Source: Amphimedon queenslandica (Eukaryota > Porifera > Demospongiae > Haplosclerida > Niphatidae). Taken from it: DNA of 24,560 bases. Positions 8,410 through 17,309 of the stretch are shown one piece after another. Position 1 is the first letter of the stretch; every line of letters begins with the position of its first letter. Below the pieces are notes generated by a model. It was given only the letters and a program-made list of their open reading frames with translations. It was not told the DNA's origin and searched no databases. The stretch covers positions 16,787-41,346 of the forward strand of contig NW_003546544.1 of the NCBI RefSeq assembly GCF_000090795.2, in the 5' to 3' direction. The position numbers and the translations under genes were made by a program.

Positions 8410-11400
8410 AAACAATAGTAATAATAAATTTCTTAACTAGCTTGGGTCTGGTTTGTTAGGTCATAAAAATGGGTCAAAATCTCTGTACTATAAAACAGGA
8501 ATTTTGGTTAAGTTTCGTTAAAAATAAAAAAGAGAGAAGTCTCAACTTTTATAATTTTCCTGATACGTATACATGTATATGCTCTTATGTTGTGTAGCAA
8601 GTTTGAACTGATTCCAATCAAAATTGCATTTTTAATAAATATTTAAAGTTACTCAAAAATAGGGCCAAAGTCCCTGTACAGGGTCTTTGGCCAAATTTTG
8701 CCAAAAATTAAAAATCAAAAATTTTCAATTTTTATAATTTTCAGTGATACATATGCATGTACTTACATTGCGTAGAAAGTTTGAATTAATTCCAATTAAC
8801 ACTGGAATTTTTATGAATTTTTAAAGTTACTCAAAAATCAGGCCAAAGTCCCTGTACTATAGTACAGGGACTTTGGGCAAATTTTGCCAAAATTGACTAG
8901 GAGAGAATTCTCCATTTTTATAATTTTTTCTGATACATATACATGTTTTTATGTTGTGTAGCAAGTTTGAGCTGATTTCAATCAAATTTGATTTTTTTAT
9001 GAATTTCCAAAGTCCCTGTACAGGGTCTTTGGCCAAATTTTGCCAAAAATTAAAAATCAAAAATTTTCAATTTTTATAATTTTCAGTGATACATATGCAT
9101 GTACTTACATTGCGTAGAAAGTTTGAATTAATTCCAATTAACACTGGAATTTTTATGAATTTTTAAAGTTACTCAAAAATCAGGCCAAAGTCCCTGTACT
9201 ATAGTACAGGGACTTTGGGCAAATTTCGCCAAAATTGACTAGAAAAGAATTCTCCATTTTTATAATTTTTTCTAATAGATATACATGTTCTTATGTTGTG
9301 TAACAAGTTTGAGCTGATTTTGATCACATTTGAATGTTTTATGAATTTTTAAAGTTACTCAAAAATCAGGCCAAAGTCACTTAATTATTACATGCAGTAG
9401 GTGTAGCCATGACAACATTAACACATTAATAACATGAGCCCACAGATACATACATGTAAGTCAATCATATTATCTATGCATCAAAACATAGATCTACTTC
9501 CTTAACTAAAGTTCTTACATTCGTAGTGTCTTTCTTGAGTTGTTTTTTAAGTATGTCAGCAGCAGTTGTAACCTTTTGAGGATGACTACTTCCTAGATCA
9601 TAAACGACACCACAGGTCTTAGGCATATTCTTTAAAGCATTGCAAATCCCAGTAGCAATATCTGTAACGGCCGTGAAGTCGTAAGTCAAAGGAATCTGCC
9701 TGTATAAAATAATAAACAAACAAATATTATTTATAAGCATATATCGCATTAAAATTATTGCCAAAATGTACATGTAATTTTGTCACTTTCAAAATCACAA
9801 ATAAGTTCACACATACATTTAATACAATAGCTGTAAATTAATATGTTATTTTTAGTCAATTACAGTCAATTACAGCACTCTATCAACACTAAAAGTTATA
9901 TACTTACTTTGCATTATGAGGCAATGGGACGGACTTTCCTTCGCTAATAGATTCTGCAATATTATATACCATTGATCCAGAGTCCGCCATTGGACCATAA
10001 GGATAAAACGGACGGACTCCTACAGTTTTAACTTGATACATACTGCAGTATACTTCAGAAAACTGTTGTTCGGCACTCTATCACGAGTAGCATGATTATC
10101 ATAAAACTTATGCATCATTTAAATTTCATACCTTTAGAACAGAGAATAAAGGAACAGGAGCTGGTTTGGCATCCTTAGATTTAAAATCTATCAGTGACGC
10201 TTCGGGCGTTGTACTGTATACCAATGGCACATCCTGTGAATTGAAAATAAACTTAAAATAATTGAAAATAATTTAAAATCAACTCTAAAAACAAAACACA
10301 CCCACAATTAAAACTACATGGACACACTCACATTACATGACATCTCATTACAATGTTAAGGCTGACTGGCAATATACAATTATGATGCTAGGCTAGTATA
10401 TCTTTAATCAAAAGTACGAGTCATTCGATCTTTAACACACACTTTACACTAAAATAGAACCAGTTTCAATTCCAGCATTAACATAACAACAAGCCTTGCA
10501 TAATATTGGAAACCGATTGACTTTAACTCTATCATGCATGTACTGTACCTTGTGATTTCTTAATAATTCCAACAAAGCAATAAAACACTGCATCCTTCTT
10601 TCTATATATCCTGGTATGTCATCTCCGAAACTTTCTCCCAAATAAATTATTCCTGATAGGAACCTTGAAGTGATAAAGTACTCCAGGAGAGGCATCCCAC
10701 ACAGATCTCCATGATACAATGGGACATCTGTAGAGTAAGGACTTATTATCATAACAATCATAATAATGGAACATAATTATTATACCAGTATTGAATAGTA
10801 GTTGACTAGATGGTTATTGTAGGCCAAGACATACATGTAATAACTACTGGTTTTATGTGGACTGATATTTGTATTGGCCTCATCAGAGTTCATTTTAATC
10901 AATTTTCACCTTTGAAACTGTTATGGCGAGAAAGTTTCCATTCATATTTATAAGGCTTTCATATCTTAGTACAGTTCTGTACATACAGCCTTTTAGTTGC
11001 AGTTGCGGCAATTGGTGTCAATCAATGGCTGAAAGGCTAATAATTTTGAGCTCAATGAAAAGTTTATAGTTGCTATCAACAAAAGACTATCATTATGTCA
11101 ACAGTGACTTAAGGCCACGTACCATCTGCTTTCAATTAGAAAGGTTCTATTAGTTATGAGTAGGTAGGTATTTAATGTACACAACCAAATATAATCACAT
11201 TGATCAGACCTGATTCAGATTAAAATCAGGCCTGATTCAGACTGCCTGATATCAGGCATGGATCATGGATTTTGGGCAATGAGTCCTGATACAATCATGG
11301 GGTCAGCCACAGTACAGGCATGATAAGCATCTATACTGGATCAGGCCAGACTGACTTCCCTGATCATTCAGCAGTGATAGCCAACAGGGCTGTACCAGTA

Positions 11401-12157
11401 CTGATATCAGGTCTGAGTCATTATTTTGGGCAACATTTTGAATCAGGCCTGAATATATTTGGCTGTGTAGCCATTGGTTTTATATAGCACTTCCTCTCTA
11501 CCAACTCTTGTGGTTATTAGTATAGTAGTAATATTTCAGGCAACAGAATGACAGCACTCATCAAAGTGCCCATAAAGAGGTGTTTTGAATCAAGTTAGAC
11601 CATCTTGACAACCAACAGCAATAAACAATAAACATAGCTTGGATCAAGTTTCCTGTGAATTATAATTTTTGGCATGGATACGCATTCCAATCAAGGCATT
11701 CATTGCACATGTAATTATGGCCAATAGCCATTTGGGTTTTTTTGACTCCCGAATTTGATGAACTTATGAATTATGTTTAATCTACTATCCATGGTTTAAT
11801 ATTCTATGTAAATATTCGTCATACCTTTCTTGTGTAGCTCATCGATTCTCCTTTGCATCTGCTCCCACTGCGGAGAGTGTTTCTCATCATCAAAGTTGTG
11901 TAATACAATTGGTGAGTGTCCTCTACTCAATAGCTCTAGTGTTGTGTGATATCCAACGAAACCAGCACCACCAACAACCAACACTATAGTTATGTATATA
12001 TATATATTATATATGTAATACATATAATTAATAATATAATAATGTATATAAAAAATGATGATTACAGAGTGATAATCATATCTTAAATTAAGTTACCATC
12101 ATTTCCAGTAACTGCCAAGGCTGTAGTGGAAATGAGAAGAACATCAAGTATCCTCAT
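5118..12157 (-). CDS. secreted SDR (nucleotide-sugar-epimerase-like) protein with EGF-like and PAN-like modules
   Basis: Fourteen exons join in one open frame of 554 residues: 12157-12097, 11983-11825, 10727-10549, 10233-10132, 10062-9908, 9699-9519, 8228-8135, 7876-7813, 7697-7602, 7488-7415, 7341-7292, 6387-6204, 5944-5877, 5315-5118. Every junction has GT..AG and matching phase. Residues 1-19 are a signal peptide (MRILDVLLIS...). Residues 21-330 are an extended SDR like UDP-glucuronate 4-epimerases: VLVVGGAGFVG (GxxGxxG), VGVRPFYPYGP, then VADISLARKEIGYSP and VKPFVEWF. The YxxxK site appears to read FSVLK (Phe163, Lys167), so catalysis is doubtful. From about 385 come a C-x-x-x-x-x-CIGF (PAN-like) module, a calcium-binding-type EGF (DIDICQAG... 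to TIC, about 446-489), and a second CxxxxxCVGF module to the end. The donor of exon 13 is the least certain; an alternative donor/acceptor pair keeps the frame. The SDR fold binds NAD and sugar nucleotides; the secreted fusion is inferred from this model. Confidence 0.78.
5449..5694. mobile_element. MITE, 246 bp, in intron 13 of the SDR gene
   Basis: The ends are 13-bp inverted repeats, taccgtacaggta on the left and tacctgtacggta on the right; weaker complementarity (TAAATTT/AAATTTTA) continues inward. No coding capacity. The outermost TA may be the target duplication. Confidence 0.7.
6647..7163. mobile_element. MITE family A, copy 2 (517 bp), inverted
   Basis: This has the same family ends as the element at 2697-3207, inserted in the opposite orientation in intron 11 of the SDR gene. 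The left end reads tactaatcccaactgagttt and the right end ctcagttgggatatagta. Shared interior blocks include the stretch at about 6670-6745 and the stretch around 6830-6890. The left terminus carries a small change (actaat for actatat), so the copy is not fresh. Confidence 0.8.
7922..8122. mobile_element. MITE, about 200 bp, in intron 7 of the SDR gene
   Basis: Imperfect inverted repeats of about 35 bp end the element: the left starts taccgtatagctagaaattt, the right ends with the complement, aattttctaactataaagta. The interior is rich in AAATTT words. The TACCGTA start is shared with the 246-bp element at 5449-5694, so the two may belong to one superfamily. Confidence 0.65.
8372..8410. repeat. 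(AAC)n microsatellite
   Basis: About 13 uninterrupted AAC triplets in intron 6 of the SDR gene, flanked by TAA-rich sequence. Confidence 0.95.
8480..9375. repeat. higher-order tandem array, 342-bp dimers of two roughly 171-bp monomers
   Basis: The segment starting at 8671 (tccctgtacagggtctttgg) recurs at 9013 nearly base for base, an offset of 342. Within each 342-bp block are two different but related monomers: A contains cattgcgtagaaagtttgaa, B contains gttgtgtagcaagtttgagc. The order across the array is B-A-B-A-B. Monomer borders carry the palindromes gtccctgtacaggg and gtccctgtactatagtacag(ggac). It lies in intron 6 of the SDR gene and shares its core with the array at 4061-5003. Confidence 0.85.
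11180..11467. mobile_element. MITE or foldback element rich in TCAGGCCTGA palindromes, in intron 2 of the SDR gene
   Basis: The ends form an inverted repeat (cacaaccaaatata at about 11180, tatatttggctgtg ending at 11467). Inside, the palindromic word tcaggcctga and variants (tcagacctga, tcaggtctga) recur many times in both halves, together with gattttgggcaa/attttgggcaac. It has no coding capacity. The short CA-start ends are compatible with a hAT-type MITE, but no 8-bp target duplication is visible. Confidence 0.55.
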
Positions 12158-12165
12158 CCCAACAT
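12154..12165 (-). promoter_or_regulatory. four-codon upstream ORF overlapping the SDR start codon (ATGA)
   Basis: On the minus strand an ATG at 12165-12163 opens a frame ATG-TTG-GGA-TGA whose stop shares the bases ATGA with the main initiator ATG at 12157-12155. If the transcript includes both, this overlap would favour termination-reinitiation. It also marks the start choice as uncertain: the main ATG was chosen because it alone opens a signal peptide that splices in phase to the Rossmann exon. Confidence 0.4.
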
Positions 12166-12174
12166 GAACGTTGA

Positions 12175-14465
12175 ATGATGGAGTCCGGCTGGCGGCTGAC
12201 CTCTGCCTATCGCCTAATTAATAGTTATTTTAATGCTTTCTATGGGCGTTGCTCACTCATAAACCAGTACTATTATGTCAAAGGCAGAGAAAGGTATTAT
12301 AAACAATTTTTAATTGTAAAAGAAAGTTACCTTCTTTATTATCTAGACTACGAGCCACTGGAGAGAGAGTCTCACTCTACAGTCAAGGTAGGAGACACTC
12401 TGTATATGTGGGGAGGTGTTTCATCAAAAAGCAACGGAGAATTTGCATTATCAGTAATGGAGCTTTATCATTTACCAACTGGTACATGGGAGCAAAGGCC
12501 CACAACAGGAAACTCACCACTGGGCCTTTTTGGTTATGCAGCTGCTGCTATCGGTAACAAAATATTCTATTTTGGTGGATATAGTGGTAATTCTGCTGGA
12601 ACTTTCTATAACAGCCTGCACTGTTTTAATGTTGATGCTTTCAATTGGAAGGAAATATCTCCTAATAACTCTCACCTTGGCCCCATGAAGAAGTGCAATT
12701 GTGGGATGGTAGCTGTACAACTGAATGGGGAGGACTATCTTGCAGTGATCGGAGGCCTTGGATCAGTTTCTAGTGAAACGCCCAAGCAAGGAGATGCTAG
12801 TTACAGCACCAAAGAAACATTAACTGGGTATCAAATATGTAATGAAGTACACTACTTTAAGATATCAACTGGTCAGTAATGATAATAAAAAAAAAAAAAA
12901 AAAAATAATAATAATAATGCATACATTGTATACACATATAGAGATAGTTAAATTTTGGCAAAAATTACTAGAAAAAAATCTCTATTTTTATAATTTTTCT
13001 GATGCATATACATGTGCTTATGTTGCGTAGAAATTTTAAGCTGATTCCAATCAAAATTGGATTTTAAAAAAATTTTCAAAATTACTCAAAAATTAGGCCA
13101 AAAAGGAAAAAATTGCTTTTAATTTTTAAATTACATTTTCTGATGTATATTGATGTCCTATGCTGTGTAGAAAGTTCGAGTGAATTCTGACTTAAATTTT
13201 TCAAGTTATGACCATATTTTAAAATTGGCTAATATGATTTTGCAAAAAAAGAAAAGGTGGGAATTTTCCATTTTTATAATTTTTTCTGATGCATATTCAT
13301 GTACTTATGTTGTGTAGAAAGTTTGAGCTGAATTTTATTAGAGTGGCTACAATTTACATTAATTTTCAAGTGATCATCATCAATAATTGAACTATTACAT
13401 GTAGCAGGATGATGATTAAATCATTGTACGGCCATACTTAAAGCCTTTCTTTATATTTTTATATTTTAGAGCAATGGATGTCACCAAACACTGAAGACAG
13501 ACCAATTCCTATTTCAGAATTCAGCATGACTTCAGTTACGCCTAACAGTGCAATATTGTTTGGAGGTAGCAACGATTTTGGACCCAGTAATGATGCTACT
13601 TTAGTCACATTCACCAATACATCAGTAGTGAGTGTATAATTATAATTAACAAGAACAATAATTATATTATGGCTTCATTTTAATGCAGAAATTCACTTTA
13701 TTGGTGAGGTCATTTGAACCTTATAAAAGATATGCTCATTCGAGTGCACTTATTAACAGCAGTAGTGCAGGGCCACAGCTATTGATTCTTGGAGGAATAT
13801 GTGGCCTTGACTGTTGGCTACTTGACATTAACAAAAAAATATGGAAGGAGCTAGTAAGCATTGAAAAATAGTATTAACATAATAGAATTATTATTATTGC
13901 TGTTGTTATTGTTTTATTGTTGTTTTTGTTGCTGTAGGTAAAACTCCCAGACTCTATTACTAGTAGATGTAAGCATTCTCTTTCTGTGTGGAGTGTCACA
14001 CCAACTACTAACTGGATGATTGTGTTTGGAGGTGCAAAAGATGATGGAATATCGTCAATCAGCAAAACAGAAGTTTTTGAACTCAGTGAGTTGTAAATTT
14101 ATGAATCATCTTTATCGTTCTGTGCATGTACAGGATATACTAATCATAAGAAATGGTCTACCAGTGTAATACCTTTGAGACAGTATCAAGAAAAACTACA
14201 CCAAAGGAGAGAAGGGGCAGCAGAATCACCTGAGCCACCTCAAAATAAAAAGAGACTAAAATTAGAGGATGAGGAAGAGAGCGACACAGAAGATGAAAGG
14301 TGGGAGATAGAGGAGGATGATAGCTGGTTTGAAGTACAAGAGAAGGAGCTAGAACTTCTTGAAAAAGAGCAGCAGCTAAAGAATAGAGAGGAAGAGCTTA
14401 ATGAGAAAGAAAGATTGCTAGAAAGTAGAGAGAAGGAATTAGACGAGAGAGAGAGAAAAGGTTGA
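12175..14465 (+). CDS. kelch-repeat protein with C-terminal acidic/coiled-coil tail
   Basis: Five exons join in phase to 499 residues: 12175-12871, 13470-13627, 13689-13853, 13938-14085, 14134-14465. Donors are GTCAGT, GTGAGT, GTAAGC and GTGAGT. Six kelch blades are recognisable by their hydrophobic-GG turns: LYMWGG (about 76-81), IFYFGGYSG, LAVIGGLG, AILFGGSNDFG, LLILGGICG and MIVFGGAKDDG. Kelch propellers are protein-interaction platforms, often in scaffolds or ubiquitin-ligase adaptors, but no BTB, BACK or F-box is present. The tail holds a basic patch (NKKRLKLED), an acidic run, then about 60 residues of E/K/L/R heptad-like coiled coil (LEKEQQLKNREEELNEKERL). The first 55 or so residues are unlike kelch; translation of 12175-12345 is open, but a small intron ending in the tctag near 12346 cannot be excluded. 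The gene starts 17 bp from the divergent SDR gene and ends 118 bp from the convergent GT92 gene. Confidence 0.82.
12887..12918. repeat. A-run followed by (AAT)n
   Basis: Nineteen A residues followed by four to five AAT units, just inside intron 1 of the kelch gene. It may be the poly(A) end of a retroposed fragment, but no body is recognisable upstream. Confidence 0.8.
12940..13335. repeat. degenerate copies of the dispersed tandem family, in kelch intron 1
   Basis: Three diverged monomers can be recognised by tttttataatttttctgatg, atgtgcttatgttgcgtaga and agaaagtttgagctgaattt. Spacing and order match the arrays at 4061-5003 and 8480-9375, but identity is lower and the palindromic junctions are lost. 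Confidence 0.7.
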
Positions 14466-14583
14466 ACTTTAAGAACTTTAGAAAGTATAATATTTGTTGT
14501 TGTTAGATGGTGGTATTGAATTTTAATTTTATGAAAAGTTCTTGAAATTGTCTTTTTTAGAAAAAAACCATTATTAGTTTTCA

Positions 14584-16306
14584 TTACACCACATTGCATT
14601 GTGTTATGTTAGTAAAGAATTTTTCAATAATCCTGGTCTCTTTTCTTAAAGTGCGACAACCATGATAATTATTCCAATGAGATCTGTAATGATATGAGAG
14701 GCCCAGTGTATCAGGAATTATATATTCTTTTGTATACTTGTCTGAACGATAAGTTATGAGCACATGTCCCCATGCAGTGAATACTGCATCAGGTTTGACT
14801 ATCATTTTTACTGACTGGCCTCCCTTTTCAAGACAGTACTCAGACCTCTTGAAGTAAGATGGAAGTGTATCAACACTCAGGCTATCACATTTTTTTGAAT
14901 TTAATGTTTTTTTAACAATAGGCAGAACCTTGTGACCTTTGATAAGAGCATTAGTGAATATATATGAACCAGCCCTCCTTGCTTCTTGTATATTCTCCAA
15001 ATATCTCAGCATATCCTGTACATTGTTGTGTTTCAAAGGAACAAAGAACTCATCTGCATCATTGAGTCCAAGGTATTTCACTCTGTGCATGTTGTACCAT
15101 ATACATTCAGATATTACTCCAGTCTGCCCATAACTTGATGAACTAACATTAGTAAGTGGTGGCTCCAGTTGCCAGTCCAACACTTCAACTACTCCTTTGT
15201 TAATGAAAGGCAGTAAAACATTAAAAATTTCTTGTGGTGCTTTTGTTTGAAGGTACAGCATTATCACTTCTGCCCCTAATGCTATGTTTAGCTTCACCCA
15301 ATCATGAATAACTTTAGGGGAAATATTTTCAATAGCTTTATGAAGACACATCCCGAAATCATATTTTGGAGGTTTATCTCCAACAGTCCTAATGAGTATG
15401 GTATCAAAATCGGAGACACATTGTTTGTTAGTAGATATTTTCACATACGATATAGACTTTGTCTGGTAATCCATCAACCTTGAACTACGTATCAAATAAA
15501 GCACATAGGTGTCTCTGCCTTTTAATGCACCAAGTTCGAATGAAGTTGACAAGCAAGCAACAACACGATTATCTTGATCATATATTTTGAGGAATATCTC
15601 TTGAGGAAGATGCTTTCTTTTATCTTGCATTGATAGCAAAGTTATGGTAATGTTATTCAGATCTCTTTTGTCGAGATAACCTATTCTTCTTACCTAAAAT
15701 GGTAAACATGAAATAAACACAATGATAATAATATTTTTTACTATAAATGATTGTGATATTTTTATCCACAGTCCATTTCTAGTATTAGGATGTTGCAGAG
15801 ATATATTATTAGCAGGATTCAACTATAATGGATAATAATAGTCAGCTTTAAAATGATACTACACTCGTGTAGATACAATATCATTAAAGGCTAAATATTA
15901 TTATTATTTTACAAGACTAATGAGAGAGACAATACACACACAACTTAAAGAAAAGGAGAGCATAAAGAAACTGACAAAATAGTCCTGAAGGAATCAGTGC
16001 CAGGAATGAACATATAATATCAAGGACAAATATTTTATCGTGTCTCTATTTTAGTAATGAACCTTTTTGAAGCTAGCTGGTAAAATTATGTCTTCTTCTA
16101 TCATAGTCTCGTTGACCTAATAAAAATTAATTAGCCAGACAAGCCCCTGCAGAGCTTACCGTCATCGGGCCATTGCCAAACATCCCACGGACATGGCCTT
16201 GCCAAACGGATAGAAGTAAGACGACAGACAGAACCACGGCTATAGAACACTTAATAAGTACGCTTCTCTTCGTGTATAATTCTAGCCTAAAGACTGTCTT
16301 CAACAT
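14584..16306 (-). CDS. GT92-family (DUF23) glycosyltransferase, complete type II membrane protein
   Basis: Three exons join in phase 0 to 436 residues: 16306-16160, 16116-16063, 15693-14584. Exon 1 encodes a short basic cytosolic tail and one membrane anchor (about residues 18-35, SIAVVLSVVLLLSVW), the expected topology for a Golgi glycosyltransferase. Exon 2 is an 18-residue stem (VNETMIEEDIILPASFKK); its donor (GTTCAT) is weak. Exon 3 holds the catalytic domain: DFGMCLHKAIENI, HDWVKLNIALGAEVIMLYLQ, SYGQTGVISECIWYN, the metal-binding motif DADEFF (about 279-284), and YHYRS near the C-terminus. It is a diverged paralogue of the exon at 981-2108, which has DVDEFF. Family members transfer hexose in the secretory pathway; substrate cannot be read from sequence. 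It is convergent with the kelch gene; an ATTAAA on the minus strand inside the 118-bp gap could serve as poly(A) signal. Confidence 0.85.
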
Positions 16307-16477
16307 AGCTAGACTAGCTAGTAATGGACCTGGACATGAAACAGGAAGCTTACCTGATCTGCTTGTTGTACTATAGTGTGTGTGTGTGGGTGTATATAAA
16401 CTGCCACAAGTTTATATAGTGACAGATATTATACGTACATCCAGGGCAAGACCGGATGGTCATAAAAATTCCCTGAT

Positions 16478-16523
16478 GATATGCCAAAAACAAGTAGATC
16501 GATATGCCAAAAACAAGTAGATC
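16478..16523. repeat. perfect 23-bp tandem duplication
   Basis: The 23-bp unit that begins gatatgccaaaaacaagtag occurs twice in direct succession (16478-16500 and 16501-16523) with no mismatch. A short (TG)n tract lies at about 16375-16388. This spacer upstream of the GT92 start otherwise shows no feature. Confidence 0.9.
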
Positions 16524-16700
16524 GAATTATTAATGATGACTACAGTCTGCTGATGGCTCATGCTCTTGGTTTTCTCAATATAGTAGACAGTGCGGCAAAA
16601 CATGTTATTCTGTGCATACCATTAAACCACAATGAGATTAAACTGAGCCTAGCATGACATAAATCAATGCATAATACTGTTCAGTAGATGATTAACTTAC

Positions 16701-16817
16701 TGCTGCCAATAGGCTTAGTTCAATTGGCACTGATTGAAATATCACCTCATTAATTTTATTCTCCTGTTTCCTTCCAATTTGCTTCATAATTTCTCCTGTT
16801 TGAAGAGTTGACGACAT
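16701..16817 (-). CDS. exon-like open segment of unknown gene
   Basis: On the minus strand an AG at 16819-16818 precedes ATG at 16817 and an open run of 39 codons, then a strong donor GTAAGT at 16700. The peptide is hydrophilic (MSSTLQTGEIMKQIGRKQEN) and ends in IELSLLAA. It lies upstream of the GT92 start on the same strand but does not join it naturally, since that gene has its own initiator and membrane anchor. It may be an exon of another gene or a relic; I do not recognise the product. Confidence 0.25.
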
Positions 16818-16953
16818 CTATTGAACAAAAAGACATCACTACTACACAAGTGCATTCTTAAAAAATTATGTCTGAATTACGAAATATTAAAATTTTTAAC
16901 CACAAAAAGTAGTAAATTCATTAATAATTTAAAATATAATTGTGTCCATTGTG

Positions 16954-17138
16954 TTCCCTGCTGACCAGCAATCCCACTCAAAAATGGACCACTGAATGCA
17001 GGATAAACATGCAAATTATTGGTTGTTACTAGTCTTGCCAGCCAGGCCAATCCCTTGCGAGACTAGGTTGTTACTATGTCATGCACAGATCACACGACTC
17101 AAAAGTGAAAAGAGAATATATCTTGAACCACCTAGTGT
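16954..17138 (-). pseudogene. fragment of the glycosyltransferase-like gene (C-terminal part)
   Basis: This matches 3327-3523 of the GT-like gene and the equivalent part of the copy at 20490-21240, to which it is closer (shared gaccagcaatccca and aggataaac). It has small deletions and frameshifts and cannot code. A 35-bp insertion at 17031-17065 interrupts it. It forms the left end of a mosaic that continues with GT92 and kelch pieces. Confidence 0.75.
17031..17065. mobile_element. 35-bp mini-insertion with inverted ends and 10-bp target duplication
   Basis: The insertion begins agtcttgcc and ends gcgagact(a), giving inverted ends (ctagtcttgc versus ctagtctcgc when one flanking base pair is included). 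It is bracketed by direct repeats ggttgttact at 17021-17030 and 17066-17075. Both other copies of the sequence (about 3418-3427 and about 20627) have the site once and lack the insert, so they serve as empty sites. Confidence 0.65.
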
Positions 17139-17146
17139 TATGGTGT

Positions 17147-17309
17147 AACATTAGTAAGTGGTGGCTCCAGTTGCCAGTCCAATACTTCCACTACTCCTTT
17201 GATGAAAGGCAGTAAAACATTATATGAAGTATTACAATATTATTTTTTACTACAAAATAATAATTGTGACATTTATCCACAGTCCATTCCTACTATTAGG
17301 ATGTTACAG
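17147..17309 (-). pseudogene. fragments of the GT92 gene (exon 3 piece plus intron 2 piece)
   Basis: 17147-17221 matches 15147-15222 in GT92 exon 3, the LDWQLEPPLTNV region, with a few substitutions and a small deletion. 17234-17309 matches about 15726-15797 of the GT92 intron. The intervening exon sequence is missing. Both keep the orientation of the source. A further 25-base piece at 17381-17406 matches 15660-15685. Confidence 0.75.

Noticed and set aside
5118..12157. Recent bacterial transfer of the SDR gene
   Set aside because: Thirteen introns, a eukaryotic signal peptide and EGF modules argue for a long eukaryotic history; an ancient transfer cannot be judged from one locus.
14240..14599. 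119-residue minus-strand frame rich in Ser/Leu/Phe
   Set aside because: It is the antisense of the E/K-rich coiled-coil exon of the kelch gene; low-complexity composition explains its openness.
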